Assembly (NCBI RefSeq): GCF_006494375.1
Contig: NZ_VHIZ01000064.1
Location: 1-64,000 of the forward strand
DNA from: Pantoea anthophila
GTDB lineage: Bacteria; Pseudomonadota; Gammaproteobacteria; Enterobacterales; Enterobacteriaceae
Reading direction: 5' to 3'
Length of the DNA stretch: 64,000 bases
In this document: positions 54,105-63,588 of the stretch, piece by piece
How positions within the stretch are numbered: position 1 is the stretch's first letter
How the letters are laid out: each line of letters starts with the position of its first letter
Program-made: the position numbers and the translations under genes
The notes under the pieces: generated by a model
What the model saw: only the letters and a program-made list of their open reading frames with translations
The model's database searches: none
What the model was told of the DNA's origin: nothing

Positions 54105-55238
54105 TCAGCAGGGAAATTTCTCTGCCAGCGCCTGACGAATCAGGGTGACAAACACGTTAACGCCATGCGGGATCAGCGCATCGTTAAAGTCGTAGGCGGC
54201 GTGATGTAACGGCCTGCAGGGCGCAGACCCCAGCCAGAGATAGGCACCGGGTCGCGCCTGCAGCATAAAGGCGAAATCTTCTGAGGTGAGCGCGGGCTGC
54301 GGCGCGGTTTCAGCGGCGATGCCCGCCTGTTTCAGCGCCTGCAGGCAGAACTGCGCCTCATCCGGGCTGTTCAGGGTCGCCGGGTAGTAGCGCAGATAGC
54401 GTACCTCGGCATGCAGGCCATGCGCGGCGGTGACATGTTCCGCCATCTGACGCAGCCGCGCTTCAATCGTCGCCTGTGCCGTCGGGCTGAAGGTGCGCAC
54501 CGTACCGGTGATGTTCGCCTCCGCCGGAATCATGTTGTGGGAAAAGCCGCCCTCCATCCGGGTCACGGTGAGCAGCGCCGTTTCACAGGGGTCGAGCGCG
54601 CGTGAGACCAGGGTATTCAGCTGAACCACCAGCTCGCTGGTCGCCAGCAGGGTATCGCGGGTCAGGTGGGGCTGCGCGGCATGGCCTCCCCCGCCCAGCA
54701 CCCGGATATCGAAGCGGTCTGCCGCCGCCATGATCGGGCCGGGCCGGGTCTGCACCTGACCCAGCGGCAGTTCCGGCCAGTTGTGAATGGCGTAGACCGC
54801 CTCACAGGGAAAGCGGCTGAACAGCCCGTCGTCGATCATCGCCTTCGCGCCCGCCAGCCCCTCTTCGGCGGGCTGGAAGATGAAGCAGACGGTGCCGTCA
54901 AAACTGACGTCACGCGCCAGTTTTTCTGCCGCCCCCAGCAGCATCACGGTGTGACCGTCGTGCCCGCAGGCGTGACTGACCTGCGTCACGCTGCTCTGCC
55001 AGGCGGTGCCGCTCTGATCCTGCATCGGCAGGGCATCCATATCGGCGCGCAGGCCAATCATCCGCTCGCTGTTACCCTTTTTCAGAATGCCGACCACGCC
55101 GGTCTGGCCGATGCCACGATGCACCTCAATTCCCAGCTGTTGCAGAAAGTTCGCCACCCTGTCGCTGGTGCGGTGCTCCTGAAAACCGAGTTCCGGGTGC
55201 GCATGCAGTTCGCGGCGCAGTGCCACTAAATGTTCCAT
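54105..55238 (-). CDS. M20-family amidohydrolase (N-acyl-amino-acid hydrolase type)
   Basis: Zinc-dependent hydrolase of 377 residues: ELHAHPELGFQE start, metal motif SHACGHDGHT (C91, H93), PAEE (124-127) and a dimerisation insert (FDIRVLGGGGHAAQPH). This is the hippurate/IAA-amino acid hydrolase family (M20D). Start 55238, with GAGG 8 nt upstream; frame upstream is a shadow. No signal peptide. One base separates it from the GhrA-type gene, so it is in the same operon. Likely releases an amino acid from an acyl conjugate. Confidence 0.9.
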   Translation of the reverse strand: MEHLVALRRELHAHPELGFQEHRTSDRVANFLQQLGIEVHRGIGQTGVVGILKKGNSERMIGLRADMDALPMQDQSGTAWQSSVTQVSHACGHDGHTVMLLGAAEKLARDVSFDGTVCFIFQPAEEGLAGAKAMIDDGLFSRFPCEAVYAIHNWPELPLGQVQTRPGPIMAAADRFDIRVLGGGGHAAQPHLTRDTLLATSELVVQLNTLVSRALDPCETALLTVTRMEGGFSHNMIPAEANITGTVRTFSPTAQATIEARLRQMAEHVTAAHGLHAEVRYLRYYPATLNSPDEAQFCLQALKQAGIAAETAPQPALTSEDFAFMLQARPGAYLWLGSAPCRPLHHAAYDFNDALIPHGVNVFVTLIRQALAEKFPC

Positions 55239-55239
55239 C

Positions 55240-56166
55240 TCAATATCCTCGTGAGCGGTCGACCAGACCGTGCAGCGGCTCACCACGCTGATAACGGCGC
55301 AGGTTCTCCAGCAGCGCCGCAATGGCGCTCTCATTCTGTGTCTGGCTGGCAATGTGCGGCGTCAGCCACACGGCGGGATGGTGCCAGAAGGGGTGGCCCG
55401 GCGGTAACGGCTCCGGGTCGGTGACATCAATCACGGCGGCGCGGAGCTGGCCGCTCGCCAGCGCCTGCAGCAAATCGTCATGATTAAGCTGCTGACCGCG
55501 CCCGGCCTGCACCAGTGCCGCACCCTGCGGCATCTGCGTAAACAGGGTGTGATTAAGCAGCCCCTGGGTGGTGTCGGTCAGCGGCAGCAGGCAGACCAGA
55601 ATCTCGCTGTGCGCCAGAAAGTCCGCCAGCTCTCCGGCACCGTGCCAGCAACGCACGCCGGGCACGTGGCGCGGTGTGCGGCTCCAGCCAGCGCAGTCAA
55701 ACCCCAGTGCGACCAGCTGCTGCAGCGCAGCCTGACCGAGTTCGCCCAGCCCCATTACGCCCACCCGCCGCTGAGCCGCAGGCTTCACCTGATGCGGCTG
55801 CCACTGCTGCTGGCGTTGCTGATGAAGATAGCGTGGCATGTCACGATGCAGCCCGAGCACCGCGAAGGTGACATATTCCACCATGCCCTGCGTCAGGCCC
55901 GGCTCAATCATTCGTATGACCGGCAGATCGGGCGGCAGCGCGCTGAAGTCAAACTGATCGGCGCCGGCGCCGACAGAAAACAGCAGTTTCAGCCGGGGAA
56001 ACAGCGCCGGAATATCGGCGGGGGGCTGCCAGGCTACCAGCGCCTCAACCTCTGCCGGATCGCCGGTCTCCGGCCAGATATGCAGCTGAATGTCGGGGGC
56101 ATGCTCCGCCAGCCAGCGCTGCCAGATCCGTCCCCGCTCCGGTTCCGATTTATAGACGATATGCAT
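55240..56166 (-). CDS. D-isomer 2-hydroxyacid dehydrogenase, GhrA-type
   Basis: NAD(P)-dependent reductase of 308 residues for glyoxylate/hydroxypyruvate-like substrates. NAD motif GVMGLGELGQAAL, catalytic R (QAGRGQQL), E (DPEPLPPGHP) and H (LTPHIAS). The C-terminal VDRSRGY tail is that of GhrA. The start shares one base with the stop of the GNAT gene. It could remove a reactive oxo acid produced by the FAD oxidases in the cluster. Confidence 0.9.
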   Translation of the reverse strand: MHIVYKSEPERGRIWQRWLAEHAPDIQLHIWPETGDPAEVEALVAWQPPADIPALFPRLKLLFSVGAGADQFDFSALPPDLPVIRMIEPGLTQGMVEYVTFAVLGLHRDMPRYLHQQRQQQWQPHQVKPAAQRRVGVMGLGELGQAALQQLVALGFDCAGWSRTPRHVPGVRCWHGAGELADFLAHSEILVCLLPLTDTTQGLLNHTLFTQMPQGAALVQAGRGQQLNHDDLLQALASGQLRAAVIDVTDPEPLPPGHPFWHHPAVWLTPHIASQTQNESAIAALLENLRRYQRGEPLHGLVDRSRGY

Positions 56167-57008
56167 CAGGCCATCGCCTGGGTCATTAAGCCAAAGGCCT
56201 GCATCCCCTGCGGCGTCCAGGGAGTGCCCCGGACCATCGTGGTCGGCGCATCCACCTGATCCAGCCCGAGGGTGTTGAGCCAGCTGGCCAGCGGCAGGCT
56301 GGCGTCGGTATCAATGCGCAGAAACTGGCCCTGCAGTGGCTGCATCAGGGTTGCCACCAGCGCCTGTGCCACCGGCAGCTCCGCGGCGATCACCGGCCCA
56401 ATCGCCCAGCCGTGCCCAAACCGGCGCAGGCTGGCGAACCCCTGAATCTGCTGCTGATCGTCCTGTAACAGCAGGGTCTCACAGTCGCCCAGCAGATGGT
56501 TGAACAGCGCCGGACGATGCATGCCGTGCGCCTGCTCATCCAGCTTCACCAGCGCGGCGTGATCCGCTGGTGTCGCCGGTCGCAGATGCAGCCCGGCCGG
56601 GATCACCACGTCGGGCAGTGACGCCAGTGCGCGGGTCTGGTGCTGGCGGATCTCGCCGCAGCTGACAAAGCCGAGCTTTTCATACAGCCCTTTGCCCATT
56701 TCGGTGGCGTGCAGCCGCACGTTGCCGTCGGGGACTTTTTCCAGCTGCGCCAGCATCAGCTGTTTGCCGAGGCCCCGCCCCTGCTGCTGATTATCCACAA
56801 TCACCAGTCCCAGCGTGGCGGCGTGTTCGCCCCAGCGCCAGAGCACGGCGCTGCCAATCACTCTGCCCTGCTCTTCAATCACCGTGCCTTCGCCCAGCTG
56901 CAGCGCCAGCTGCCAGTCTTCGCGTCGGTGGGGCCACTTCAGCGCCTGTGTCATGCGGTAGCACTGTTCAATATCATCTGGCGTCATTGCACGTAGTGTC
57001 AGGCTCAT
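56166..57008 (-). CDS. Tandem GNAT acetyltransferase
   Basis: Protein of 280 residues with a complete N-terminal GNAT domain (NQQQGRGLGKQLM acetyl-CoA loop, 72-84) and a second, degenerate GNAT-like half (from about 140). Family YitH/HssA-like. AAGGAG precedes the ATG by 6 nt. It sits between the reductase and the FAD oxidoreductase in an unbroken minus-strand series; probable role is acylation or detoxification of a pathway amine. Confidence 0.85.
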   Translation of the reverse strand: MSLTLRAMTPDDIEQCYRMTQALKWPHRREDWQLALQLGEGTVIEEQGRVIGSAVLWRWGEHAATLGLVIVDNQQQGRGLGKQLMLAQLEKVPDGNVRLHATEMGKGLYEKLGFVSCGEIRQHQTRALASLPDVVIPAGLHLRPATPADHAALVKLDEQAHGMHRPALFNHLLGDCETLLLQDDQQQIQGFASLRRFGHGWAIGPVIAAELPVAQALVATLMQPLQGQFLRIDTDASLPLASWLNTLGLDQVDAPTTMVRGTPWTPQGMQAFGLMTQAMA

Positions 57009-57018
57009 TGCGTTCTCC

Positions 57019-58350
57019 TTACATCATGCCTGGGGTGTCTAATCCGCTGCCGTCAACCAGACGGCTGTAGCGATAAGGGGCAGGGTCGACAATCGGGGTG
57101 GCCCCGGTTGCCAGATCGGCCGCCAGGCGTCCGGCACCCGGCCCGATGCCAAAACCGTGCGCGCTGTAGCCCGCCGAGAGCACCAGCCCCGGCAGTTTCG
57201 CCACGGTGGAGATCACCGGAATGGCGTCCGGCGTGCTGTCGATCATGCCGCCCCACGCCTGGGCCAGCCTGAGATTCGCCAGCGCCGGATATTCGCGGCG
57301 CATCGCGGCCAGCCCCTCTTCCACGATTCGGCTGTCTGCCGCCGGATCGAGAATGCGCACCCGCTCAAATGGCGACGGGCGATCAAAGGCCCAGCGCCCC
57401 ATCGCTTCGGGGCCTTTGAAAAAGGGCGACAGGCCAAGGTTGAGGGTAAGATTCTTGCGGCGGCTTTTAAATGTCGGATAGAACTGGCGGGCATAACGCA
57501 GCCCCTGCGCACCCGGCTCCAGCCGTCCGCGCCCCGATACCGAGACGGTATAACTGCCGTCCATCTGCGGGCGGCAGGCGAAGCCCGGCGTATAGAGCGG
57601 CATCGCAATCGCCTGCTCTATCGGCTGCGTGCGGAAGGCCGTGCCGATGACATTGCCCAGCGGCAGATCGATGCCGTGACGACGGCAGAACATGGATGTC
57701 CAGGCCCCGGCGGCACAGATCACCCGGCTGGTTTTGATCAGCCCGCGTTCGGTCCAGACGCCGCTGACCTGACCCGCGGCGATATCCAGCCCGCGCACCG
57801 CACACTGCTGAAACAGCAGCGCACCTTTTTTCATCGCGCCCGCCACCAGGCCCGGCGCCGCCAGGCGGGGTTCCGCATGGCCATCCGTCGGCGCAGAGAG
57901 GCCGCCCCGCCAGGCGGTGGTACTGCCGGGCGTCATCGCTTTTGCCTGCTCAGCGGTAAGAATCGAGCTGTTGACGCCATACCCCTTAGCCATCTGGATC
58001 CACGCATCCCAGGCGGCGATGTCTGACTCTTCCCGCGTGGCGTAAACCAGCCCGCTGCGACGGAATCCCAGCTCTTCGCCGGTTTCCGCGTTCAGCTCCC
58101 CCCAGCGTTGCAGGGCATAGATGATCAGCGGCAGCTCCCGCTCATCGCGGTTCTGCTGACGACACCAGCCCCAGTTGCGGCTCGACTGCTCGGCCCCCAC
58201 CAGGCCTTTTTCGATCAGCACAACCTTAACGCCCTGCTTCGCCAGTTCCCAGGTGGCGGCGGCCCCGGCAATACCGGCGCCAATCACCACCACATCGGCG
58301 GCGTCGGGAAAGTCCGTACTGTCCTGTACATAACGAATCGGTGCAGGCAT
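57019..58350 (-). CDS. FAD-dependent oxidoreductase (DAO family)
   Basis: Flavoenzyme of 443 residues: FAD-binding DVVVIGAGIAGAAATWELA near the N-terminus and a C-terminal SAGYSAHGFGIGPGAGRLAA segment. Similar to glycine/D-amino acid/sarcosine-type oxidases, acting on a secondary or alpha amine. Start at 58350 with GAGG 10 nt upstream; frame to 58386 is open but unlike the family. A second enzyme of this type lies at the right edge of the window. Confidence 0.88.
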   Translation of the reverse strand: MPAPIRYVQDSTDFPDAADVVVIGAGIAGAAATWELAKQGVKVVLIEKGLVGAEQSSRNWGWCRQQNRDERELPLIIYALQRWGELNAETGEELGFRRSGLVYATREESDIAAWDAWIQMAKGYGVNSSILTAEQAKAMTPGSTTAWRGGLSAPTDGHAEPRLAAPGLVAGAMKKGALLFQQCAVRGLDIAAGQVSGVWTERGLIKTSRVICAAGAWTSMFCRRHGIDLPLGNVIGTAFRTQPIEQAIAMPLYTPGFACRPQMDGSYTVSVSGRGRLEPGAQGLRYARQFYPTFKSRRKNLTLNLGLSPFFKGPEAMGRWAFDRPSPFERVRILDPAADSRIVEEGLAAMRREYPALANLRLAQAWGGMIDSTPDAIPVISTVAKLPGLVLSAGYSAHGFGIGPGAGRLAADLATGATPIVDPAPYRYSRLVDGSGLDTPGMM

Positions 58351-58406
58351 AACAAAACGACCTCTGTTGTAAATGAAAAGGAGCACGCCATGACGCCAGC
58401 GGCCAC

Positions 58407-60071
58407 CTACTCTGCTTTCAAAATCTCTTCATGCTCATCCAGCCAGCCCTGACGCAGCTCCGGCACAGCGCGTTTCAGCCGCTCAAAATAGAGCTCGCTG
58501 GTGGGCTTATCGTAGTCGCTGCGGGCCAGCTGGGTCACGATGCGCCCGCTTTTCATCACCACAATCTCGTCGCACACGGCGCGCACCGCGTGCATGTCGT
58601 GGCTGATGAAGATCACGGAGAGGCCCAGCTCCCGGCGCAGTTCACTGATGAGGTCGAGTACGGCGGCCGCCACCACGGTATCCAGCGCCGAGGTGACCTC
58701 ATCACACAGAATCAGATCGGGCTCAGCCGCCAGCGCGCGCGCCAGATTAACGCGCTGCTTCTGGCCGCCCGACAGCGCCCAGGGACGCCGTCCCAGCACG
58801 CTGCGCGGCAGCTGCACCAGATCCAGCAGCTGATTGAGCCGCTGCTGACGGGCCGCACCGCTCAGACCATGAAACAGCGTCAGCGGACGCGACAGAATGC
58901 GCTCAACGCTGTGAGCCGGATTCAGGGCGGTATCCGCCATCTGGAACACATACTGAATGCGTCGCAGTTCGTTGTCAGGACGTTTCTGCATATCGCCCGC
59001 GATATAGTGACCGTTAAACAGGATGTGACCGTGACTCGGGGCGTTGAGCCCGGCGATGGCGTGCGCCAGCGTGGTTTTGCCCGAGCCGGACTCCCCGATA
59101 ATGCCAATCGCCTGCCCTTTCCATAGCCTGAGGTTGACGTCTTCCAGGATGCGCACCTTCGGGTGGCCTTCCCTGTCGCGCGGGCCATAACCGGCGCAGA
59201 GATCGCGCACTTCCAGCAGCGGCTGAATATCGGCCGCCGCGGGACACCAGCTGCTGGGCCGCTCTTTCTGGCGCGCCGCATCCATCAGCAGGCGGGTGTA
59301 CTCCGCCTGTGGCGCGCCAATCAGGTGTGCGGTGGTGCCATATTCCGCCATTTTGCCGCGCAGCAGCACCAGAATCCGATCGGCCATCTGCGCCACGACC
59401 GCCAGATCGTGACTGACGTAAATGGCGGTGACGCCGCGCTGCACCACCACCCGGCGAAAGGCTTTCAGCACCTCAACCTGGGTAGTCACATCCAGTGCGG
59501 TGGTGGGTTCATCCAGAATCACCACGTCCGGGTCGCCAATCAGCGCCATCGCCGTCATCAGACGCTGCAGCTGACCGCCTGACACCTGATGCGGATAGCG
59601 GTCACCGATGCTCTCCGGATTGGGCAGCGCCAGCTCACGGAACAGGCCAATCGCTTTTTCCCGCGCCGCTTTGCGGGTCAGGGTGCCGTGAATGACCACC
59701 GGCTCAATCACCTGATCGAGAATTTTCATGCCCGGATTAAACGACGCGGCGGCGCTCTGAGCGATATAAGCCACTTTATTACCGCGAAAGGCGCGCAGCT
59801 GGCCTGGCGTCAGGCTGCTGACGTCGGTGCCGGCGACGTGAATATTGCCCCCGGCAATCCGGCAGCCGCTGCGGGCGTAGCCCATCAGGGCCATCGCGAT
59901 GGTGGTTTTACCCGAGCCGGACTCGCCAATCAGCGCCAGCACCTCGCCTTTCTGCACGGTAAAATGAATGTCGGAAACCAGGTCAATCTCTTCGCCGCGA
60001 TCGGTCTGCGCGGTGACGCGCAGTTTATCGACCGAAATCACCGGCATGGCCGTATGGGGTGTCACGTTCAT
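58407..60071 (-). CDS. Peptide-type ABC transporter, fused double ATPase (DppD-DppF/GsiA-like)
   Basis: Protein of 554 residues with two complete ATPase domains, each with Walker A GESGSGKTT, LSGGQ-type signature (VSGGQLQR and LSGGQKQR) and Walker B. The first half resembles DppD/OppD, the second DppF/OppF, in one chain as in GsiA. ATGA overlap with the DppC-type permease gene. Drives import for the Tat-exported binding protein of the same operon. Confidence 0.92.
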   Translation of the reverse strand: MNVTPHTAMPVISVDKLRVTAQTDRGEEIDLVSDIHFTVQKGEVLALIGESGSGKTTIAMALMGYARSGCRIAGGNIHVAGTDVSSLTPGQLRAFRGNKVAYIAQSAAASFNPGMKILDQVIEPVVIHGTLTRKAAREKAIGLFRELALPNPESIGDRYPHQVSGGQLQRLMTAMALIGDPDVVILDEPTTALDVTTQVEVLKAFRRVVVQRGVTAIYVSHDLAVVAQMADRILVLLRGKMAEYGTTAHLIGAPQAEYTRLLMDAARQKERPSSWCPAAADIQPLLEVRDLCAGYGPRDREGHPKVRILEDVNLRLWKGQAIGIIGESGSGKTTLAHAIAGLNAPSHGHILFNGHYIAGDMQKRPDNELRRIQYVFQMADTALNPAHSVERILSRPLTLFHGLSGAARQQRLNQLLDLVQLPRSVLGRRPWALSGGQKQRVNLARALAAEPDLILCDEVTSALDTVVAAAVLDLISELRRELGLSVIFISHDMHAVRAVCDEIVVMKSGRIVTQLARSDYDKPTSELYFERLKRAVPELRQGWLDEHEEILKAE

Positions 60072-60919
60072 GCTCCCTCCTTCGCCAGCGTCAGCGGACG
60101 CATCGCCTGCAGGCTGTCGATAAACAGGTTGGCGCCAATGGTCAGGCTGGCAATGGCCAGCGCGGGCATCAGCACCGCCGGTGAGCCGTCAAACAGCCCC
60201 TGCATGTTTTCACGCACCAGCGTGCCCCAGTCGGCATAGGGTGGCTGCACGCCCAGGCCGAGAAAGCTCAGGCCGCTGAGCAGCAGCACGATGTAAACAA
60301 AGCGCAGGCCAAAGTCGGTCAGCATCGGGTGCACCATGTTAGGCAATATGTCGTGAATGGCGATATGCCAGCGACTTTCGCCCCGCAGCCGTGAGGCGCG
60401 GACGTAGTCCATGCTGCGCAGCGAGCTGGCCATGGCAAAGGCGATACGGAATGCGCCCGGCCAGTAGGTAAAGACCGCCGTCAGGATCAGCATCGGCAGC
60501 GACGAGCCAAAGACGGCGACGATCATCAGCGACAGCACTTTTCCCGGCAGCACCAGCAGTGCATCGTTGATACGGCCCAGTAACTCCTCCAGCCAGCGTC
60601 CCGTGACCGCCGCCAGCAGCGCCAGCAGCGTGCCGACCAGGCTGGCCAGCAGCGCCGCGCTCAGCGCCAGACCGATTGAGAACTTCGCGCCATAGAGAAT
60701 GCGGCTCAGCATGTCGCGGCCAAGATAGTCGGTGCCCAGCAGGTTGTCCGCCGTCAGCCCGCCCATCAGCGGCCCGCCGCCAATATCATCGATGCTGTGC
60801 GGGGCCAGCGCGGTGCCGAACAGCGCCATCAGCAGCCAGAACAGGGAGATCAGCAGTCCCATCCGGCCAGACCAGGAGAGTGACTGTAAGAAACGCCAGG
60901 GCAGCAGAAGAGTATTCAT
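60068..60919 (-). CDS. Peptide-type ABC transporter permease, DppC-like
   Basis: Inner-membrane permease of 283 residues with an N-terminal OppC_N segment (APHSIDDI region), five or six TM helices and the ASRLRGESRWHIAIHDILPN coupling loop. ATG at 60919, with GGAG 6 nt upstream; ATG 60931 is less likely. ATGA overlaps with both neighbours show tight coupling. Confidence 0.9.
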   Translation of the reverse strand: MNTLLLPWRFLQSLSWSGRMGLLISLFWLLMALFGTALAPHSIDDIGGGPLMGGLTADNLLGTDYLGRDMLSRILYGAKFSIGLALSAALLASLVGTLLALLAAVTGRWLEELLGRINDALLVLPGKVLSLMIVAVFGSSLPMLILTAVFTYWPGAFRIAFAMASSLRSMDYVRASRLRGESRWHIAIHDILPNMVHPMLTDFGLRFVYIVLLLSGLSFLGLGVQPPYADWGTLVRENMQGLFDGSPAVLMPALAIASLTIGANLFIDSLQAMRPLTLAKEGA

Positions 60920-61872
60920 GCGCTTCTCCATTTCGGGTTAAAGGCGATAGTCAGGATGTCGGCCAGCAGCAGCAGCACCAGATAGCAGGCGGCGAACAGC
61001 ATGACGCAGAGCTGCACCACCGGCAGATCGCGGTTGCTGACGGCATCCACCAGCTGACTGGCCAGACCGGGATAGCTGAAGATGGTTTCGATGATGATCA
61101 CCCCGCCAAACAGATAGGAGAGGCTGAGTGAAATCGCGTTGGCAATCGGGCCGACCGCGTTAGGCAGGGCGTGACGCAGCACGGCTCTGAGCGGTGACAC
61201 CCCTTTCAGCCGCGCCATCTCCAGATAGGGGCTGTCGAGCTGATTGATGATCGCCGCCCGCGTCATCCGGGCCATCTGCGCCACCAGCACACAGCAGAGC
61301 GTCAGCACCGGCAGCGCATAGGCTTTGAGGTAACTCAGCAGGTCGCTGTCCGGGCTGCCGAACGACATCGCCGACACCCAGTGCAGCCTGACGGCAAAAA
61401 TCAGCACCGCAACCGTCGCCACCAGAAACTCCGGGACGGCGACCGTCGCCATAGTGCCGATAACCAGCGCCCGATCGAGCCGTGACCCGCGATTCATCGC
61501 CGCGATGATGCCGATGAGCAGCGCCAGCGGCACGCAGATCAGCGTGGTAATACCCGCCAGTTCAAACGTCGCCGGAATGCGCTGGGCCACCAGCTGTGCG
61601 ACCGGCAGATGGCTGGCAAACGAGGTGCCGAAATCGCCCTGCAGCATGCCTGTCAGCCAGTGGACGTAACGCATCAGCAAAGGCTGATCCAGCCCCAGCT
61701 GCTGCCGTAACGCCGCCACCGTCTCCGGCGTGGCGTTCTGCCCGAGGATCATCTGCGCCGCGTCACCTGGCAGCAGGCTGGTGATGAAAAACACCACCGC
61801 CGAGACGATAAGCAACGTCAGGATGCCGGCACCGGTTCGCCGGGCAATCAGGAACAGCATATATCGGTTCAT
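60916..61872 (-). CDS. Peptide-type ABC transporter permease, DppB-like
   Basis: Inner-membrane permease of 318 residues, about six TM helices, starting with the usual FLIARRTGAGILTLLIVS segment and the ARLKGVSPLRAVLRHALPNA coupling loop. AAGGAG lies 7 nt before the ATG. It follows the binding-protein gene by 27 bp. Confidence 0.9.
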   Translation of the reverse strand: MNRYMLFLIARRTGAGILTLLIVSAVVFFITSLLPGDAAQMILGQNATPETVAALRQQLGLDQPLLMRYVHWLTGMLQGDFGTSFASHLPVAQLVAQRIPATFELAGITTLICVPLALLIGIIAAMNRGSRLDRALVIGTMATVAVPEFLVATVAVLIFAVRLHWVSAMSFGSPDSDLLSYLKAYALPVLTLCCVLVAQMARMTRAAIINQLDSPYLEMARLKGVSPLRAVLRHALPNAVGPIANAISLSLSYLFGGVIIIETIFSYPGLASQLVDAVSNRDLPVVQLCVMLFAACYLVLLLLADILTIAFNPKWRSA

Positions 61873-61899
61873 CGGCGTTCTCCTTACTCAGGTTCCGGA

Positions 61900-63507
61900 T
61901 CAGGCGGTCAGCCAGGCAAACTCATGGAAGCGATACCCCATCATCATGCCCGACGGCCAGGCTTCCACCCCTTTGACCTTTTTGCTGTAGCCATCGGTGG
62001 AGCTGATAAAGGTCGGGATGAGGGTGCCGCAGTGGTCATAGATCAGCGTCTGCATGTCGCCATACATCTGCTTGCGCTTCGCCTGATCGCGTTCCCCCCG
62101 TGCCGCCACCACCAGCTGGTCAAACTGCGGATTCTTCCAGCCCGATTCGTTGCTCGGCGCGGTAGAGAGATAAAACTGTGAGAAGAGCATGTCGAGCGTC
62201 GGACGCGGGTTTATCGAGCCATATCCCACGGGATCTTTAGTCCAGTGCGACGACCAGTAGCCGTCATACGGCACACGTCGCACTTTGATGTTGAGCCCGG
62301 CCCCGCGCGCAATCTGCTGGATCATCTGACCGCCTTCGGTTGCCCCTTCAATGTTGGGCGTGGTTACGATCTCCACCGTTGACCCGGCCATCCCGGCTTT
62401 TTTGATGTGGAATTTCGCCTTTTCCACATCCAGCGGGCGCGGTTTCAGGTCGGCATTGTAGAGCGGATGCCACGGTGGCACCGGGGTGTCATTACTGACG
62501 TCGCCGTAGCCCTGCAGGACCGTTTTCACCAGCATTTCGCGCGGCTGCAGATATTTCATCGCCAGCACAAAATCTTCGTTGCTTCCCGGCTTCACGTCGG
62601 TGCGAATAATCAGGTTGGTGTACATCCCCGATTTACTCTCCAGCACGCCGAAGTCGCTGCTGGCTTTGATGCGCTTGCAGTCGGCGGCGGTCATGGCCGC
62701 GACGATCTGCAGATCGCCCGACATCAGCGCATTAACGCGCGCGGCACCGTCGGTGACGCCTATCAGCTCCACTTCATCCAGGTGCGGCAGGCCCGGCTTG
62801 TAATAGTTGGGATTTTTCGTGCCGATGGCGCGCACGCCGGGCATAAAGGCTTTGCAGATGAACGGCCCGGTGCCGATCCCTTTGCTGAAATCTTTGGTGC
62901 CATCCTGCACGATTAAAAACGGCGGCGTGGCCAGCATGTAAGGGACATCGAAGTTGGCGCTGTTCAGCTCCAGCAGCACCTCATTGTCACTGACCGCGGT
63001 GAAGGTTTTGAACTGGTCGGCCAGCTTGAAAGCGATGGAGGCGATAGCCGGATCTTTGTGGCGGCTGAGTGAGTAGATGACATCTTTGGCGGTCAGCGGT
63101 TTGCCGTCATGGAAGGTCACGCCCTTGCGCAGCTTAATATGCCAGCTGACGCCATCGCCCGACTCCACCGATTCCGCCAGGGCCGGTTGCACCATCAGAT
63201 TTTTATCCAGCTCGGTCAGGCCGCTGTAAAACATAAACTGGCGGGTATAGTCGGCGCTGTTGTTACTTTTGGCCGGGTCGAGCGTGTCGGTGGCCGACGC
63301 ATTCGACATCGCCGCGCGCAGTTTACCGCCCTTCACGGGCTTATCGTCCGCCTGTGCTGCCCCGGAAAAACCGATCAGGCCGCTGCTCATCACCGCACCC
63401 GCGGAGAGGATTTTCATCAGGCTGCGGCGTGACAGTGTGCCTTCAGTGATCATGCGCGTCAGTGCCGGATTTACCGCATCAGCGTCGTTATTATCAAATT
63501 TACTCAT
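61900..63507 (-). CDS. Tat-exported peptide-type ABC substrate-binding protein
   Basis: SBP_bac_5-family binding protein of 535 residues. The N-terminal leader has the twin-arginine motif SRRSLMKIL (R27, R28), a hydrophobic stretch and an AQA-type site, so it is exported folded by Tat, unusual for this family but known in several members. Ligand is probably a peptide, opine or amino-acid conjugate, matching the hydrolase and oxidases in the operon. GAGGG lies about 8 nt before the ATG. Confidence 0.9.
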   Translation of the reverse strand: MSKFDNNDADAVNPALTRMITEGTLSRRSLMKILSAGAVMSSGLIGFSGAAQADDKPVKGGKLRAAMSNASATDTLDPAKSNNSADYTRQFMFYSGLTELDKNLMVQPALAESVESGDGVSWHIKLRKGVTFHDGKPLTAKDVIYSLSRHKDPAIASIAFKLADQFKTFTAVSDNEVLLELNSANFDVPYMLATPPFLIVQDGTKDFSKGIGTGPFICKAFMPGVRAIGTKNPNYYKPGLPHLDEVELIGVTDGAARVNALMSGDLQIVAAMTAADCKRIKASSDFGVLESKSGMYTNLIIRTDVKPGSNEDFVLAMKYLQPREMLVKTVLQGYGDVSNDTPVPPWHPLYNADLKPRPLDVEKAKFHIKKAGMAGSTVEIVTTPNIEGATEGGQMIQQIARGAGLNIKVRRVPYDGYWSSHWTKDPVGYGSINPRPTLDMLFSQFYLSTAPSNESGWKNPQFDQLVVAARGERDQAKRKQMYGDMQTLIYDHCGTLIPTFISSTDGYSKKVKGVEAWPSGMMMGYRFHEFAWLTA

Positions 63508-63588
63508 CTCTGTACCCTCAATAGTCAGGCGAACCGGGGATCATTTTCTTACGGTGCTGGCAACCTGGCAGCCAGCCTCCGACGGGGG

